Shown here: piece after piece, positions 8,135 to 13,535 of the stretch
Layout: each line of letters begins with the position of its first letter
Numbering within the stretch: position 1 is the first letter of the stretch
The notes under the pieces: model-generated
Database searches by the model: none
What the model saw: the letters and a program-made list of their open reading frames with translations, nothing else
Told to the model about the DNA's origin: nothing
Program-made: the position numbers and the translations under genes
Source of the DNA: JBILCM01 sp044353165
Lineage (GTDB): Bacteria; Bacillota; Bacilli; Paenibacillales; YIM-B00363
Length of the DNA: 25,645 nucleotides
Assembly (NCBI GenBank): GCA_044353165.1
Contig: JBILCM010000032.1
Location: 1 to 25,645, forward strand
Reading direction: 5' to 3'

Positions 8135-8716
8135 ATAAATGATGTTATCCTTCAGAGAAAAGTTGGAACTGCAAATAAAGGTTATCCATGGCGGTCTACT
8201 TGAAATATTATATTCATAGTTTATTCTTGAATTTTATTACCGTCTCAAAATTCAGATACAAAATGAAATCGATTTGGACCGTTGTCAAGAAAGTTAATAC
8301 TCCAGAAAATCATGATAAAACACTAAATTTCGCAGCAAACTGAATATTTCGGCGCTATAGGATCATTGAGTTAATCAATGAGAGCCATGATAATAATTTT
8401 TTTAGAGCCATGATGTTAATTGGAGAGCCACCTATAAAGTGGCTCTCCATTCGTGTCACTTAGGCAATCCTTTTCGCTGCAATATTTGGCACAGTAATTA
8501 TGCTGAATGCACGCTCTTTGGTAATCTATTATCTAAAGTTACAAAAAAGTGACAGCGATTTATTTGTCGCAGATTCCGATATAATCAAACAATAACTATT
8601 TTTTCCAGACGGTGAGTTTGATTGTGTATTCGACGAAATAGAGTTGTTTTTTTATGTCAATATACTTGTAACTTTTATAAATATTACATTCAACATCATT
8701 AGTAATTTAATAAGCC
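8135..8716. other. non-coding stretch with repeats and hairpins
   Basis: No credible gene on either strand. It contains the AGAGCCA repeat cluster at 8381–8448, a small inverted repeat CATTGA-GTTAA-TCAATG (8364–8380), and a 10-mer ATTTGTCGCA (8562–8571) that recurs at 10151–10160 on the other side of the NERD gene. A short minus-strand frame near 8463–8520 is not recognisable. Confidence 0.4.
8381..8448. repeat. AGAGCCA repeat cluster ending in a perfect 10-bp hairpin
   Basis: AGAGCCATGAT occurs at 8381–8391 and 8404–8414, and AGAGCCAC at 8425–8431. The last copy belongs to a perfect hairpin: GGAGAGCCAC (8422–8431), 7-nt loop, GTGGCTCTCC (8439–8448). No T-run follows on either strand, so it is not a standard Rho-independent terminator. 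Repeated TGGCTCT words are something I associate with ends of some IS21-like elements, but no transposase is present here. Confidence 0.45.
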
Positions 8717-8920
8717 TCAATGATAATTAATTAGATCATCATATATAAAAATATCACAACTCTTTCGAAAGTAATATGTACCACATGAGAAACGGACAAA
8801 TCTATCATCAAAATAAATTATTTTTCCATTTCCAATATCTTCATTGTCTTGATGGACAATTAAATTGATTTCGAATGTTTGAGCTAATTTAAAGTCTTCA
8901 TCAGTTTTTAATATCTTCAT
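8717..8920 (-). CDS. small hypothetical protein
   Basis: A 67-aa acidic protein beginning MKILKTDEDFKLAQTF. I chose the ATG at 8920 because GGAG lies 8 bases upstream on minus (complement of 8929–8932); a GTG at 8962 would add 14 residues but has no ribosome binding site. The sequence looks all-beta (alternating hydrophobic residues in GKIIYFDDRFVRFSCGTYYF), ending near DIFIYDDLINYH. It starts 51 bp after the stop of the NERD–OB gene on the same strand and is probably in its operon. I recognise no family. Confidence 0.55.
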   Translation of the reverse strand: MKILKTDEDFKLAQTFEINLIVHQDNEDIGNGKIIYFDDRFVRFSCGTYYFRKSCDIFIYDDLINYH

Positions 8921-8971
8921 ATTTACCACTCCATCAGGGGACCAAAATTTTAATAACTTCACTGAATTACA

Positions 8972-10081
8972 TTAGTTGGGTTCGATATTGTTAACAACTA
9001 ACTGATATTCACCATCGAAATTTTGAACTTTCCCGAGTAACTTGTACCTTTTTCCTTCATATATGTAGGGAACAACAGTCTTTTCGAAGATGATGGCATC
9101 TATTTCCCCTGAGATATCGGAAATAGTTAAAAATTTAGTCTTACTTTTGTCATCGAAATAAAACCTTTCGACTTTGCCGTATACAGTCACGTCTTGATTA
9201 AGGAAACTTTCAATTTCGCCAATTTGAACGGTAGATAAATCTGAATTTGTTGAATTAAGGTTAACCCATGTTACTCCAATTAGAATTGTGAATAACAGAA
9301 GGAATATCTCTATAAAGTATGAAGATTTGCGTTTTTTTGCTGTTGTAATATCATTCGAAGAAGTAATTGGTGTTTGAGGTTTTTCAACGCTGGTTTTCTC
9401 GAATGCTTGAATTTTAGAGATTTTCTGATCCAACTCTTGGATTTTAGTTTCCATCTCTAGTTTCAGAATACTAGACTCAGACGCTGTTTGCTCTCGATAT
9501 TTAACTAGATCTAAGATTTTTTCAATTGAATCATTCGGACAGGATCGTTTGAATTTGGTGGAATTCATTAAACGTCCTTCAAATCCACTAATGATTTCAT
9601 CGAGTGCAGCATGATGTTTCCAAAAGTCATTCGCATCAATGAAATGAGGAAATTTCTTTTCAAATTCATGGCGTGTAAAGCCAGCGTGAATAACAAGATA
9701 TCCTATGGGGGCTTTCCCTTTAAAGTGTTCTGGCAACTCTCTTTCTAGAAGATGAAGGATATTCTCAGAATGTGTTTTGGCTTGTTGCATTGGATTATGA
9801 TTGGAGTCATTCTTAAACACGATAAGACCATTTGTGTGAGCAATTGCAATTGCATCTAAAGAAAAGTTTTTTACTTCAACTATACGAATGCCGAAACGGG
9901 GAGAAAGAATAAGAAAGTCTGGATCGTATTTTCCGATTTGGGGAAATCCAACGACAATTGATTCACTATCAAGCACTTGTGTCAAGGAATGAGCTACAAG
10001 TTGCTCGCCAAGTTGTCCTTTTTGTAGCTTAGAGGTTCCGTTGTTATCTATCAGAAGAGGTTTGCCAACGTATTTCGCCAT
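8972..10081 (-). CDS. membrane-anchored NERD nuclease-domain protein with C-terminal OB-fold
   Basis: A 369-aa protein. Residues about 20–130 are a NERD domain: GQLGEQLVAHSL, then YDPDFLILSPRFGIRIVEVK with Asp55, Glu69 and Lys71 as the PD-(D/E)xK triad. Residues about 200–230 (EMETKIQELDQKISKIQAFE) are a coiled coil. A Lys/Arg-rich stretch (TTAKKRKSS) precedes one membrane helix (YFIEIFLLLFTILIGVTWV, near 252–272). The last 85 residues look like an OB-fold (DVTVYGKVERFYF..KFLTISDISGEIDAIIFEK..YKLLGKVQ), as in nucleic-acid-binding tRNA_anti-like domains. By the positive-inside rule NERD would be cytoplasmic and the OB-fold outside. GGAG precedes the ATG. NERD proteins are linked to DNA processing and plasmid or phage defence, but the role here is unknown. 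Confidence 0.8.
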   Translation of the reverse strand: MAKYVGKPLLIDNNGTSKLQKGQLGEQLVAHSLTQVLDSESIVVGFPQIGKYDPDFLILSPRFGIRIVEVKNFSLDAIAIAHTNGLIVFKNDSNHNPMQQAKTHSENILHLLERELPEHFKGKAPIGYLVIHAGFTRHEFEKKFPHFIDANDFWKHHAALDEIISGFEGRLMNSTKFKRSCPNDSIEKILDLVKYREQTASESSILKLEMETKIQELDQKISKIQAFEKTSVEKPQTPITSSNDITTAKKRKSSYFIEIFLLLFTILIGVTWVNLNSTNSDLSTVQIGEIESFLNQDVTVYGKVERFYFDDKSKTKFLTISDISGEIDAIIFEKTVVPYIYEGKRYKLLGKVQNFDGEYQLVVNNIEPN

Positions 10082-10195
10082 AAATTCATTCTCCGTTATT
10101 AATGATTATCAGATACAGTCATTAAATTATTTTACACATATCGGTTATAGATTTGTCGCACATTGAAAATAATCTCAAAATATAAAATATTACTT

Positions 10196-10252
10196 TAATA
10201 ACAAAATACCTTTTCCCTTGAAATGGAAGAGGAGAAGGTGCTTTTGTTATTA
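10196..10252. repeat. long imperfect hairpin at the right island edge
   Basis: TAATAACAAAA (10196–10206) pairs perfectly with TTTTGTTATTA (10242–10252). Inside it ACCTTtTCC (10208–10216) pairs with GGaGAAGGT (10231–10239) with one mismatch. On the plus strand the second arm's TTTTGTTATT could act as a weak terminator tail. It abuts the 11-bp direct repeat, so a recombination role is also possible. Confidence 0.5.
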
Positions 10253-10362
10253 TGCAAAAACAATATTATTACATTCTAAGTCAGAAGCATGGCTTCGATA
10301 ATCGCTACTGGTTTACTGTTGCCAAACCAAGCACAACAAAACCAATGATCATTCTCGGTTGA
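10252..10362 (+). CDS. possible small ORF (36 aa)
   Basis: ATG at 10252 opens MQKQYYYILSQKHGFDN, then RYWFTVAKPSTTKPMIILG and TGA. Amino-acid composition looks protein-like, but the nearest AGGAG (10230–10234) is 17 bases upstream and sequestered in the hairpin. It could be the start fragment of a lost gene. Unrecognised. Confidence 0.25.
   Translation: MQKQYYYILSQKHGFDNRYWFTVAKPSTTKPMIILG
10254..10264 (+). repeat. right copy of 11-bp direct repeat at island edge
   Basis: GCAAAAACAAT, identical to 3057–3067, overlapping the inner edge of the hairpin at 10196–10252. Confidence 0.35.
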
Positions 10363-10550
10363 TGAGGCCTTATTTCTACAGCCACCAGGTGTAACACCGC
10401 TACCAAGAAGACAGCCCATCGCAAGGAAGTGTAGTACCCAGATGGTCAACTTTACAATATTTAGAATATCACAAGACTATAAATATGAATATACACCTAA
10501 TATTTAACAAAGAAAACAATTCGTACCCTATACCAGGCGATCTGAGCATT

Positions 10551-10559
10551 TGGTATAAT
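10551..10559 (+). promoter_or_regulatory. extended -10 promoter for the 53-aa gene
   Basis: TGGTATAAT is a perfect extended -10 (TGnTATAAT). The -35 region is poor, as extended -10 promoters allow. The predicted start near 10566 gives a leader of about 54 nt to the ATG at 10620. Confidence 0.5.
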
Positions 10560-10619
10560 TGAGATACAATTATTCCTAAGTATGGGAAGATAAGTACAAC
10601 CAAGAAAGAGGTGAAATCC

Positions 10620-10781
10620 ATGTCGATTAACAAAACACGCAGTGTCCTCTACGGCATCGCCAAGATCCTCGGGGACATCGCTGCCATCAAGAGCGGCAGT
10701 CCCACGAAGATCGCGAAGCGGGTGGGGAGACGAGTCGTCGGAAGAGCTGCAGGCAAGGCGATAGGGAGACTGTTTAAGTAA
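10620..10781 (+). CDS. small basic protein of Paenibacillus/Bacillus type
   Basis: A 53-aa protein beginning MSINKTRSVLYGIAKILGDI and ending GRAAGKAIGRLFK, with many Lys/Arg and Gly. AAAGAGGTG at 10605–10613 precedes the ATG by 6–8 bases. From memory, short proteins starting MSINKT..YG.A..LGD are widespread in Firmicutes and uncharacterised. GC content jumps back to flank level here, marking the end of the AT-rich island. It has its own promoter (10551–10559) and terminator (10797–10836), so it is a monocistronic unit. Confidence 0.75.
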   Translation: MSINKTRSVLYGIAKILGDIAAIKSGSPTKIAKRVGRRVVGRAAGKAIGRLFK

Positions 10782-10796
10782 ATATAGCAACGAATG

Positions 10797-10836
10797 GGAT
10801 AAACATCGGATCGGCTATGTTTATCCTTTGTTTTTT
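10797..10836 (+). terminator. Rho-independent terminator of the 53-aa gene
   Basis: GGATAAACAT (10797–10806), 10-nt loop, ATGTTTATCC (10817–10826), then TTTGTTTTTT. The stem is perfect over 10 bp. The ATG at 10817 that opens a long frame into the antitoxin gene is just part of this stem. Confidence 0.85.
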
Positions 10837-10879
10837 ACTTACATTGTCAATAATTGAAAATACGATAGAGAATGGGAAG

Positions 10880-11278
10880 ATGAAAGTAGGTGCTCGTGTG
10901 GATGTGAATGAAAATTTGTTGAAATTTACAGAGCATTTCGTATCAATATCCGATTTTAGCAAAGGGAAAACATCAAAAATCTTTGACGATGTTAAAAATA
11001 ACAATACCGAATATATTGTGCTTAAGAATAACCAGCCTACAGCAATCGTTGTGTCTATGAAATCATATAGAGAACTTGTTGAGAAGGCAGTCAAAATGGA
11101 AGCTTTGCTCGAAAAAATTGAGGATGCAAGGCTTGTAAAGCTTGCTGACAGGAGATTGGAAAGTTATGATCCTGAAGCCGCAATCGACTTTGATGATTTT
11201 GTGAAGGAGCAAGGTTTTGATCTGGACGAAATTATAGCCGGTGCGGATCGTGTGGAAATTGATTCATGTGGAAAATAA
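10880..11278 (+). CDS. Phd/YefM-type antitoxin
   Basis: About 132 aa from the ATG at 10880 (a GTG at 10904 is also possible). The core FTEHFVSISDFSKGKTSKIF, followed by DDVKNNNTEYIVLKNNQPTAIVVSMKSYRELVE, is the Phd/YefM fold: an N-terminal DNA-binding alpha/beta unit, then the VLKNNxPxAVxxS strand. The acidic C-terminal tail (DFDDFVKEQGFDLDEII) would wrap the toxin. In such modules the antitoxin blocks a ribosome-dependent RelE nuclease and represses its own operon. The toxin start overlaps its end (ATG 11266, stop 11276–11278) in the usual coupled way, but that toxin is truncated after nine codons. The intact antitoxin is therefore an orphan. Confidence 0.85.
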   Translation: MKVGARVDVNENLLKFTEHFVSISDFSKGKTSKIFDDVKNNNTEYIVLKNNQPTAIVVSMKSYRELVEKAVKMEALLEKIEDARLVKLADRRLESYDPEAAIDFDDFVKEQGFDLDEIIAGADRVEIDSCGK

Positions 11279-11295
11279 AGATTGTCAAGGAATGA
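11266..11295 (+). pseudogene. 9-codon remnant of a RelE-type toxin
   Basis: The ATG at 11266 overlaps the antitoxin stop and encodes MWKIKIVKE then TGA. That is the first beta strand of RelE/ParE-like toxins (M.W.VKIVKEAEKDL). The rest is absent. A different frame, open from TTG 11282 to TGA 11384–11386 (EWLEASMDVAAHEFETKVRV and on), follows and overlaps the next antitoxin start. I do not recognise it; it may be the tail of another lost gene. Confidence 0.55.
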
Positions 11296-11382
11296 AGAAT
11301 GGCTAGAAGCATCCATGGATGTCGCGGCGCACGAGTTTGAAACGAAGGTTCGGGTCGAATACATGCAAGTGGAGGTGATGGC

Positions 11383-11601
11383 GTGAGTACGATTTCCTTA
11401 AGGTTGAGTGACAAGGAAGATATGCTGATCCGAAAATACGCTGAACTTCATAACATGGATTTGTCCACATTCATTCGTCAAGCCGTTATTGAGAAAATTG
11501 AGGATGAATATGATTTGACTTTATTTAATAAAGTTTGGGATGAGGAACAACAAAAAGAACGTATTCGTCATGATCAATTGAAAAAAGAACTGGGCTTATG
11601 A
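11383..11601 (+). CDS. ribbon-helix-helix antitoxin (RelB/DUF6290-like)
   Basis: A 72-aa protein: MSTISLRLSDKEDMLIRKYA, then ELHNMDLSTFIRQAVIEKIEDEYDL. This is a classic ribbon-helix-helix DNA-binding unit (beta strand ISLRLS, helices with LSTFIRQAV), followed by an acidic/basic toxin-binding tail. GTG start at 11383 with GGAGGTG at 11371–11377, 5 bases upstream. The stop (11599–11601) overlaps the ATG of the RelE relic that follows, the standard coupled arrangement. The partner toxin is internally deleted, so this is a second orphan antitoxin. It may still repress its promoter or neutralise related toxins elsewhere in the genome. Confidence 0.85.
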   Translation: MSTISLRLSDKEDMLIRKYAELHNMDLSTFIRQAVIEKIEDEYDLTLFNKVWDEEQQKERIRHDQLKKELGL

Positions 11602-11703
11602 GGTTTCGGGTTGAGTACACGAAGAAGGCTCTTAAGCAACTTAAAAAATGATGTGGTGATTATTAACGTTGTTGATGCGGGATACCGCAAAGAAATTTAC
11701 TGA
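11598..11703 (+). pseudogene. relE: internally deleted RelE-family toxin
   Basis: The ATG at 11598 gives MRFRVEYTKKALKQLKK then TGA (11649–11651). That matches the RelE N-terminus (VEYTKKALKQLKKMD). From 11650, one frame over, DVVIINVVDAGYRKEIY ends at TGA 11701–11703. This is the RelE C-terminal strand and tail (IILVV.VGHRKEIY). A normal RelE has about 85–90 residues, so roughly 50–60 central codons are missing and the two ends are joined out of frame. The toxin is dead, since the central catalytic and ribosome-binding residues are gone. Confidence 0.75.
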
Positions 11704-11738
11704 TCAAATTTAATCTGATTTGGAACCATAATCATTCT

Positions 11739-11917
11739 TTATACACGATCAACTACATAATCCCAAGGGTCATATACTGGCACTTGACATCGTTCTATAT
11801 CGGTTAAATTCCTGATGGCCACCACTAAACTAAATTCAATTGCAGTAGCGGCGATTAAACTGTCCATAAGTGGTAACTTTGTTCAGAAATAACGTTGGTA
11901 TCCAACAAGTATTTCAC
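11739..11917 (-). pseudogene. internally deleted PIN-domain toxin (VapC/FitB type)
   Basis: On minus, the GTG at 11917 overlaps the antitoxin stop and gives VKYLLDTNVISEQ, the first strand of PIN toxins with the first catalytic Asp. One frame over, LPLMDSLIAATAIEFSLVVA then IRNLTDIERCQVPVYDPW follows, ending at TAA 11741–11739. This is the PIN C-terminal part: D.LIAA.A, TRN..DF, VPV.NPW. Intact proteins have about 130–140 residues; here roughly 80 central codons are missing. PIN toxins are Mg-dependent RNases needing Asp residues from both halves, so this one is inactive. Confidence 0.8.
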
Positions 11918-12171
11918 AATTCAACCTCTCTTGGATGGTCTTTATTCCTTTCAAGATCCAATTGAAGGCCCTTCAATGGAGAAGTGTCGAAGAATTCGGT
12001 TAAACTGTTTTGATGACCCTTCAACTGTTGGAATTCCTCTACGGATAGGATCACTGCAGCGGGTTTTCCTCTGACGCTAATGACCTGCGGTCCTTCATCA
12101 TGCGCCTTCCTGACCACAAAGTTTAGCTTACTTTTAGCCTCTTGGATCTGCCAATGTTTGTTCATCATCAT
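11914..12171 (-). CDS. Phd/YefM-family antitoxin of a PIN toxin module
   Basis: An 85-aa protein: WQIQEAKSKLNFVVRKAHDE, then GPQVISVRGKPAAVILSVEEFQQL. This is the canonical Phd/YefM signature (W...EAK..F..VV..A..EGPQ.I..RG.PA.V..S..E). The C-terminal tail is where the toxin would bind. Three successive ATGs (12171, 12168, 12165); AGGAGG 7 bases before the first decides for 12171. The toxin's GTG overlaps the stop. An inverted repeat at 12211–12231 in front of the gene is a likely operator. The PIN toxin has lost its centre, so this is the third antitoxin in a row without a working partner. Confidence 0.9.
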   Translation of the reverse strand: MMMNKHWQIQEAKSKLNFVVRKAHDEGPQVISVRGKPAAVILSVEEFQQLKGHQNSLTEFFDTSPLKGLQLDLERNKDHPREVEL

Positions 12172-12210
12172 TCATCTTCCTCCTGCATTCAGACTGTCTA
12201 TAACCATCTT

Positions 12211-12231
12211 ATCATAAGTTCACTTTATGAT
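12211..12231. promoter_or_regulatory. candidate autoregulatory operator of the Phd/YefM antitoxin
   Basis: ATCATAA-GTTCACT-TTATGAT is a perfect 7-bp inverted repeat about 40 bp upstream of the antitoxin start. Phd/YefM proteins bind such palindromes in their own promoters. Confidence 0.4.
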
Positions 12232-12252
12232 TAAGAATGAGATTTCGTTAAC

Positions 12253-12524
12253 ATGGCGTCTAAGTACAAGAACACATTGTCACTGAAGGGGAATGTGTTT
12301 GACCTGGCCGTTGCAGTTATTATCGGGGGTGCATTCGGCAAAATCGTCTCGTCGAATCCATCATTGATTTCCTCATCATTGCATTCTCGATCTTCATCTT
12401 TATTAAATTGCTGACCTCCAGGAAGAAGAAAGAGGCCGAAGTTCCTGCTGCCCCGCCTGCCCCTGCACCCGAAGTGGTGTTACTTGCGGCCTTCTTCTCC
12501 TTCATCCCCCCTCACACCATCTGA
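12253..12524 (+). pseudogene. mscL: internally deleted large-conductance mechanosensitive channel
   Basis: ATG 12253 gives LKGNVFDLAVAVIIGGAFGK, which is the MscL N-terminal helix and first transmembrane segment. At 12351 the frame changes and VESIIDFLIIAFSIFIFIKL follows, matching the second transmembrane segment (Q.IIDFLIIA.AIF..IK). Then comes RKKKEAEVPAAPPAPAPEVV, matching the cytoplasmic linker. The end of the first helix, the periplasmic loop and the start of the second helix (about 40 residues) are missing and the joint is out of frame. The final residues before TGA 12522–12524 do not match the usual C-terminal helix. It overlaps the 3' end of the convergent AraC gene. MscL is a pentameric emergency valve against hypo-osmotic shock; this copy cannot form a pore. 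Confidence 0.8.
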
Positions 12525-13378
12525 TTTCTCCTCCGGTATTCTGTGGGCGTTTCACCCGTCATTTTGCGAAAAAGTTTGGTAAAGCTGTGGATGGAATGGA
12601 ATTGATGCATCGTTGCAATCGTGGTAATGGAATGATTCGTCTGCCTCAAATCTTGTTTGGCGAGGTTTATGCGCAGTTGGAGCAGATATTGCTTCGGTGA
12701 GATGCCGGTTTCTTTCTTGAACAAGTAGTGGTAATGGGTTCGACTCAGTCCAATCGCCTCGGCCATATGTTCGATCGTCGCATCGGTCGTTGATAGTGGC
12801 TCTTGTTCCATGCGCTTAAGAATGGTGCGGATCCGCGGGTCCATGAAATGATCGGATCGGGTCACATAGCGGAACAGATGGTGTAAGAACAGCTGGAATT
12901 GTCCCTGGATTTTGAGCGAGTCGATGAATTGGAAAGTGTCCAGGATCTCAGGCTTCGCGGTGAACGATGCAAACAGGTGTTGCCAAACATGCAAGGGTTC
13001 GACCGTCTGGAATTCAGGAATGGGTAGGGGGATTGCTGGATTGACGTATTCGCTGCGGAAATGATCTTCTGGGAAGCAAAAATAGTGTTCTCTTCGACGC
13101 AGCATCGTCCGATCTTGCACAGACCCATCAAAATAAGCGCACCGGAAGGACAGCGGCTCGGGCTTTAGCTTGGGCAACCATTGGTGTTTCTTCCCAGCAG
13201 GGATATAGATCAAGACACCAGGGAGTAAGGGGTAGGCAGACTCACCGATCGAGACGGCACCTTCGCCTTTCTCAACAAGAAAGAGGGCATGCGCATAACA
13301 GATGCGTGGTTCCCGCCGGTATGTTTCTGGAAAATGAAAGGTATCTACAAAACGGACAATTGGGAAAATATTCTGAAT
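12512..13378 (-). CDS. AraC-family transcriptional regulator with apparent ATT start
   Basis: A 288-aa protein. The N-terminal 150 residues form a cupin-like sugar-sensing domain (ALFLVEKGEGAVSIGES..YPLLPGVLIYIPAGKKHQW). The C-terminal 100 residues hold two helix-turn-helix units (IEHMAEAIGLSRTHYHYLFK; ITTIATMHQFHSIHSFTKLF) and the family ending FRKMTGETPTEYRRR. The frame is open back to a TAA just beyond 13387, but no ATG, GTG or TTG occurs at a sensible place. ATT at 13378–13376 has AAGGGG exactly 8 bases upstream and would give a normal-length protein. A TTG at 13213 would delete most of the cupin. Either ATT is used or the start codon was recently mutated. It is divergent from the GH29 gene and probably activates it. 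Confidence 0.85.
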   Translation of the reverse strand: MQNIFPIVRFVDTFHFPETYRREPRICYAHALFLVEKGEGAVSIGESAYPLLPGVLIYIPAGKKHQWLPKLKPEPLSFRCAYFDGSVQDRTMLRRREHYFCFPEDHFRSEYVNPAIPLPIPEFQTVEPLHVWQHLFASFTAKPEILDTFQFIDSLKIQGQFQLFLHHLFRYVTRSDHFMDPRIRTILKRMEQEPLSTTDATIEHMAEAIGLSRTHYHYLFKKETGISPKQYLLQLRINLAKQDLRQTNHSITTIATMHQFHSIHSFTKLFRKMTGETPTEYRRRNQMV

Positions 13379-13535
13379 AACTACAACCCCTTAATGAAAC
13401 AAAATATATGCGATTATTATACTATATTTCAAAATAGATATCAGACAAAATGACAAAAATCATATAGTAAGCTAAAGACATGATTTCAACTCAGATGTAG
13501 TCTAGAAGGAAATAAGAGGCTAAGGGAGTCGGGTC

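Larger units (their letters stand above)
10082..10619. other. non-coding right edge of the AT-rich island
   Basis: Holds the upstream region of the NERD gene, the 10-mer ATTTGTCGCA (10151–10160), a long imperfect hairpin (10196–10252), the right copy of the 11-bp repeat (10254–10264), a 36-codon frame (10252–10362) and the promoter of the next gene. Between about 10365 and 10500 I see nothing recognisable. Confidence 0.45.

Noticed and set aside
3047..10619. Integrative element with its own recombinase
   Set aside because: No integrase, transposase, tRNA gene or phage structural gene was found in the island; only short edge repeats.
10497..10790. 97-aa minus-strand frame
   Set aside because: Antisense to the 53-aa gene, which has its own promoter, ribosome binding site and terminator.
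10817..10879. ATG extending the antitoxin by 21 residues
   Set aside because: The ATG lies in the second arm of a Rho-independent terminator and the added residues are unlike any Phd start.
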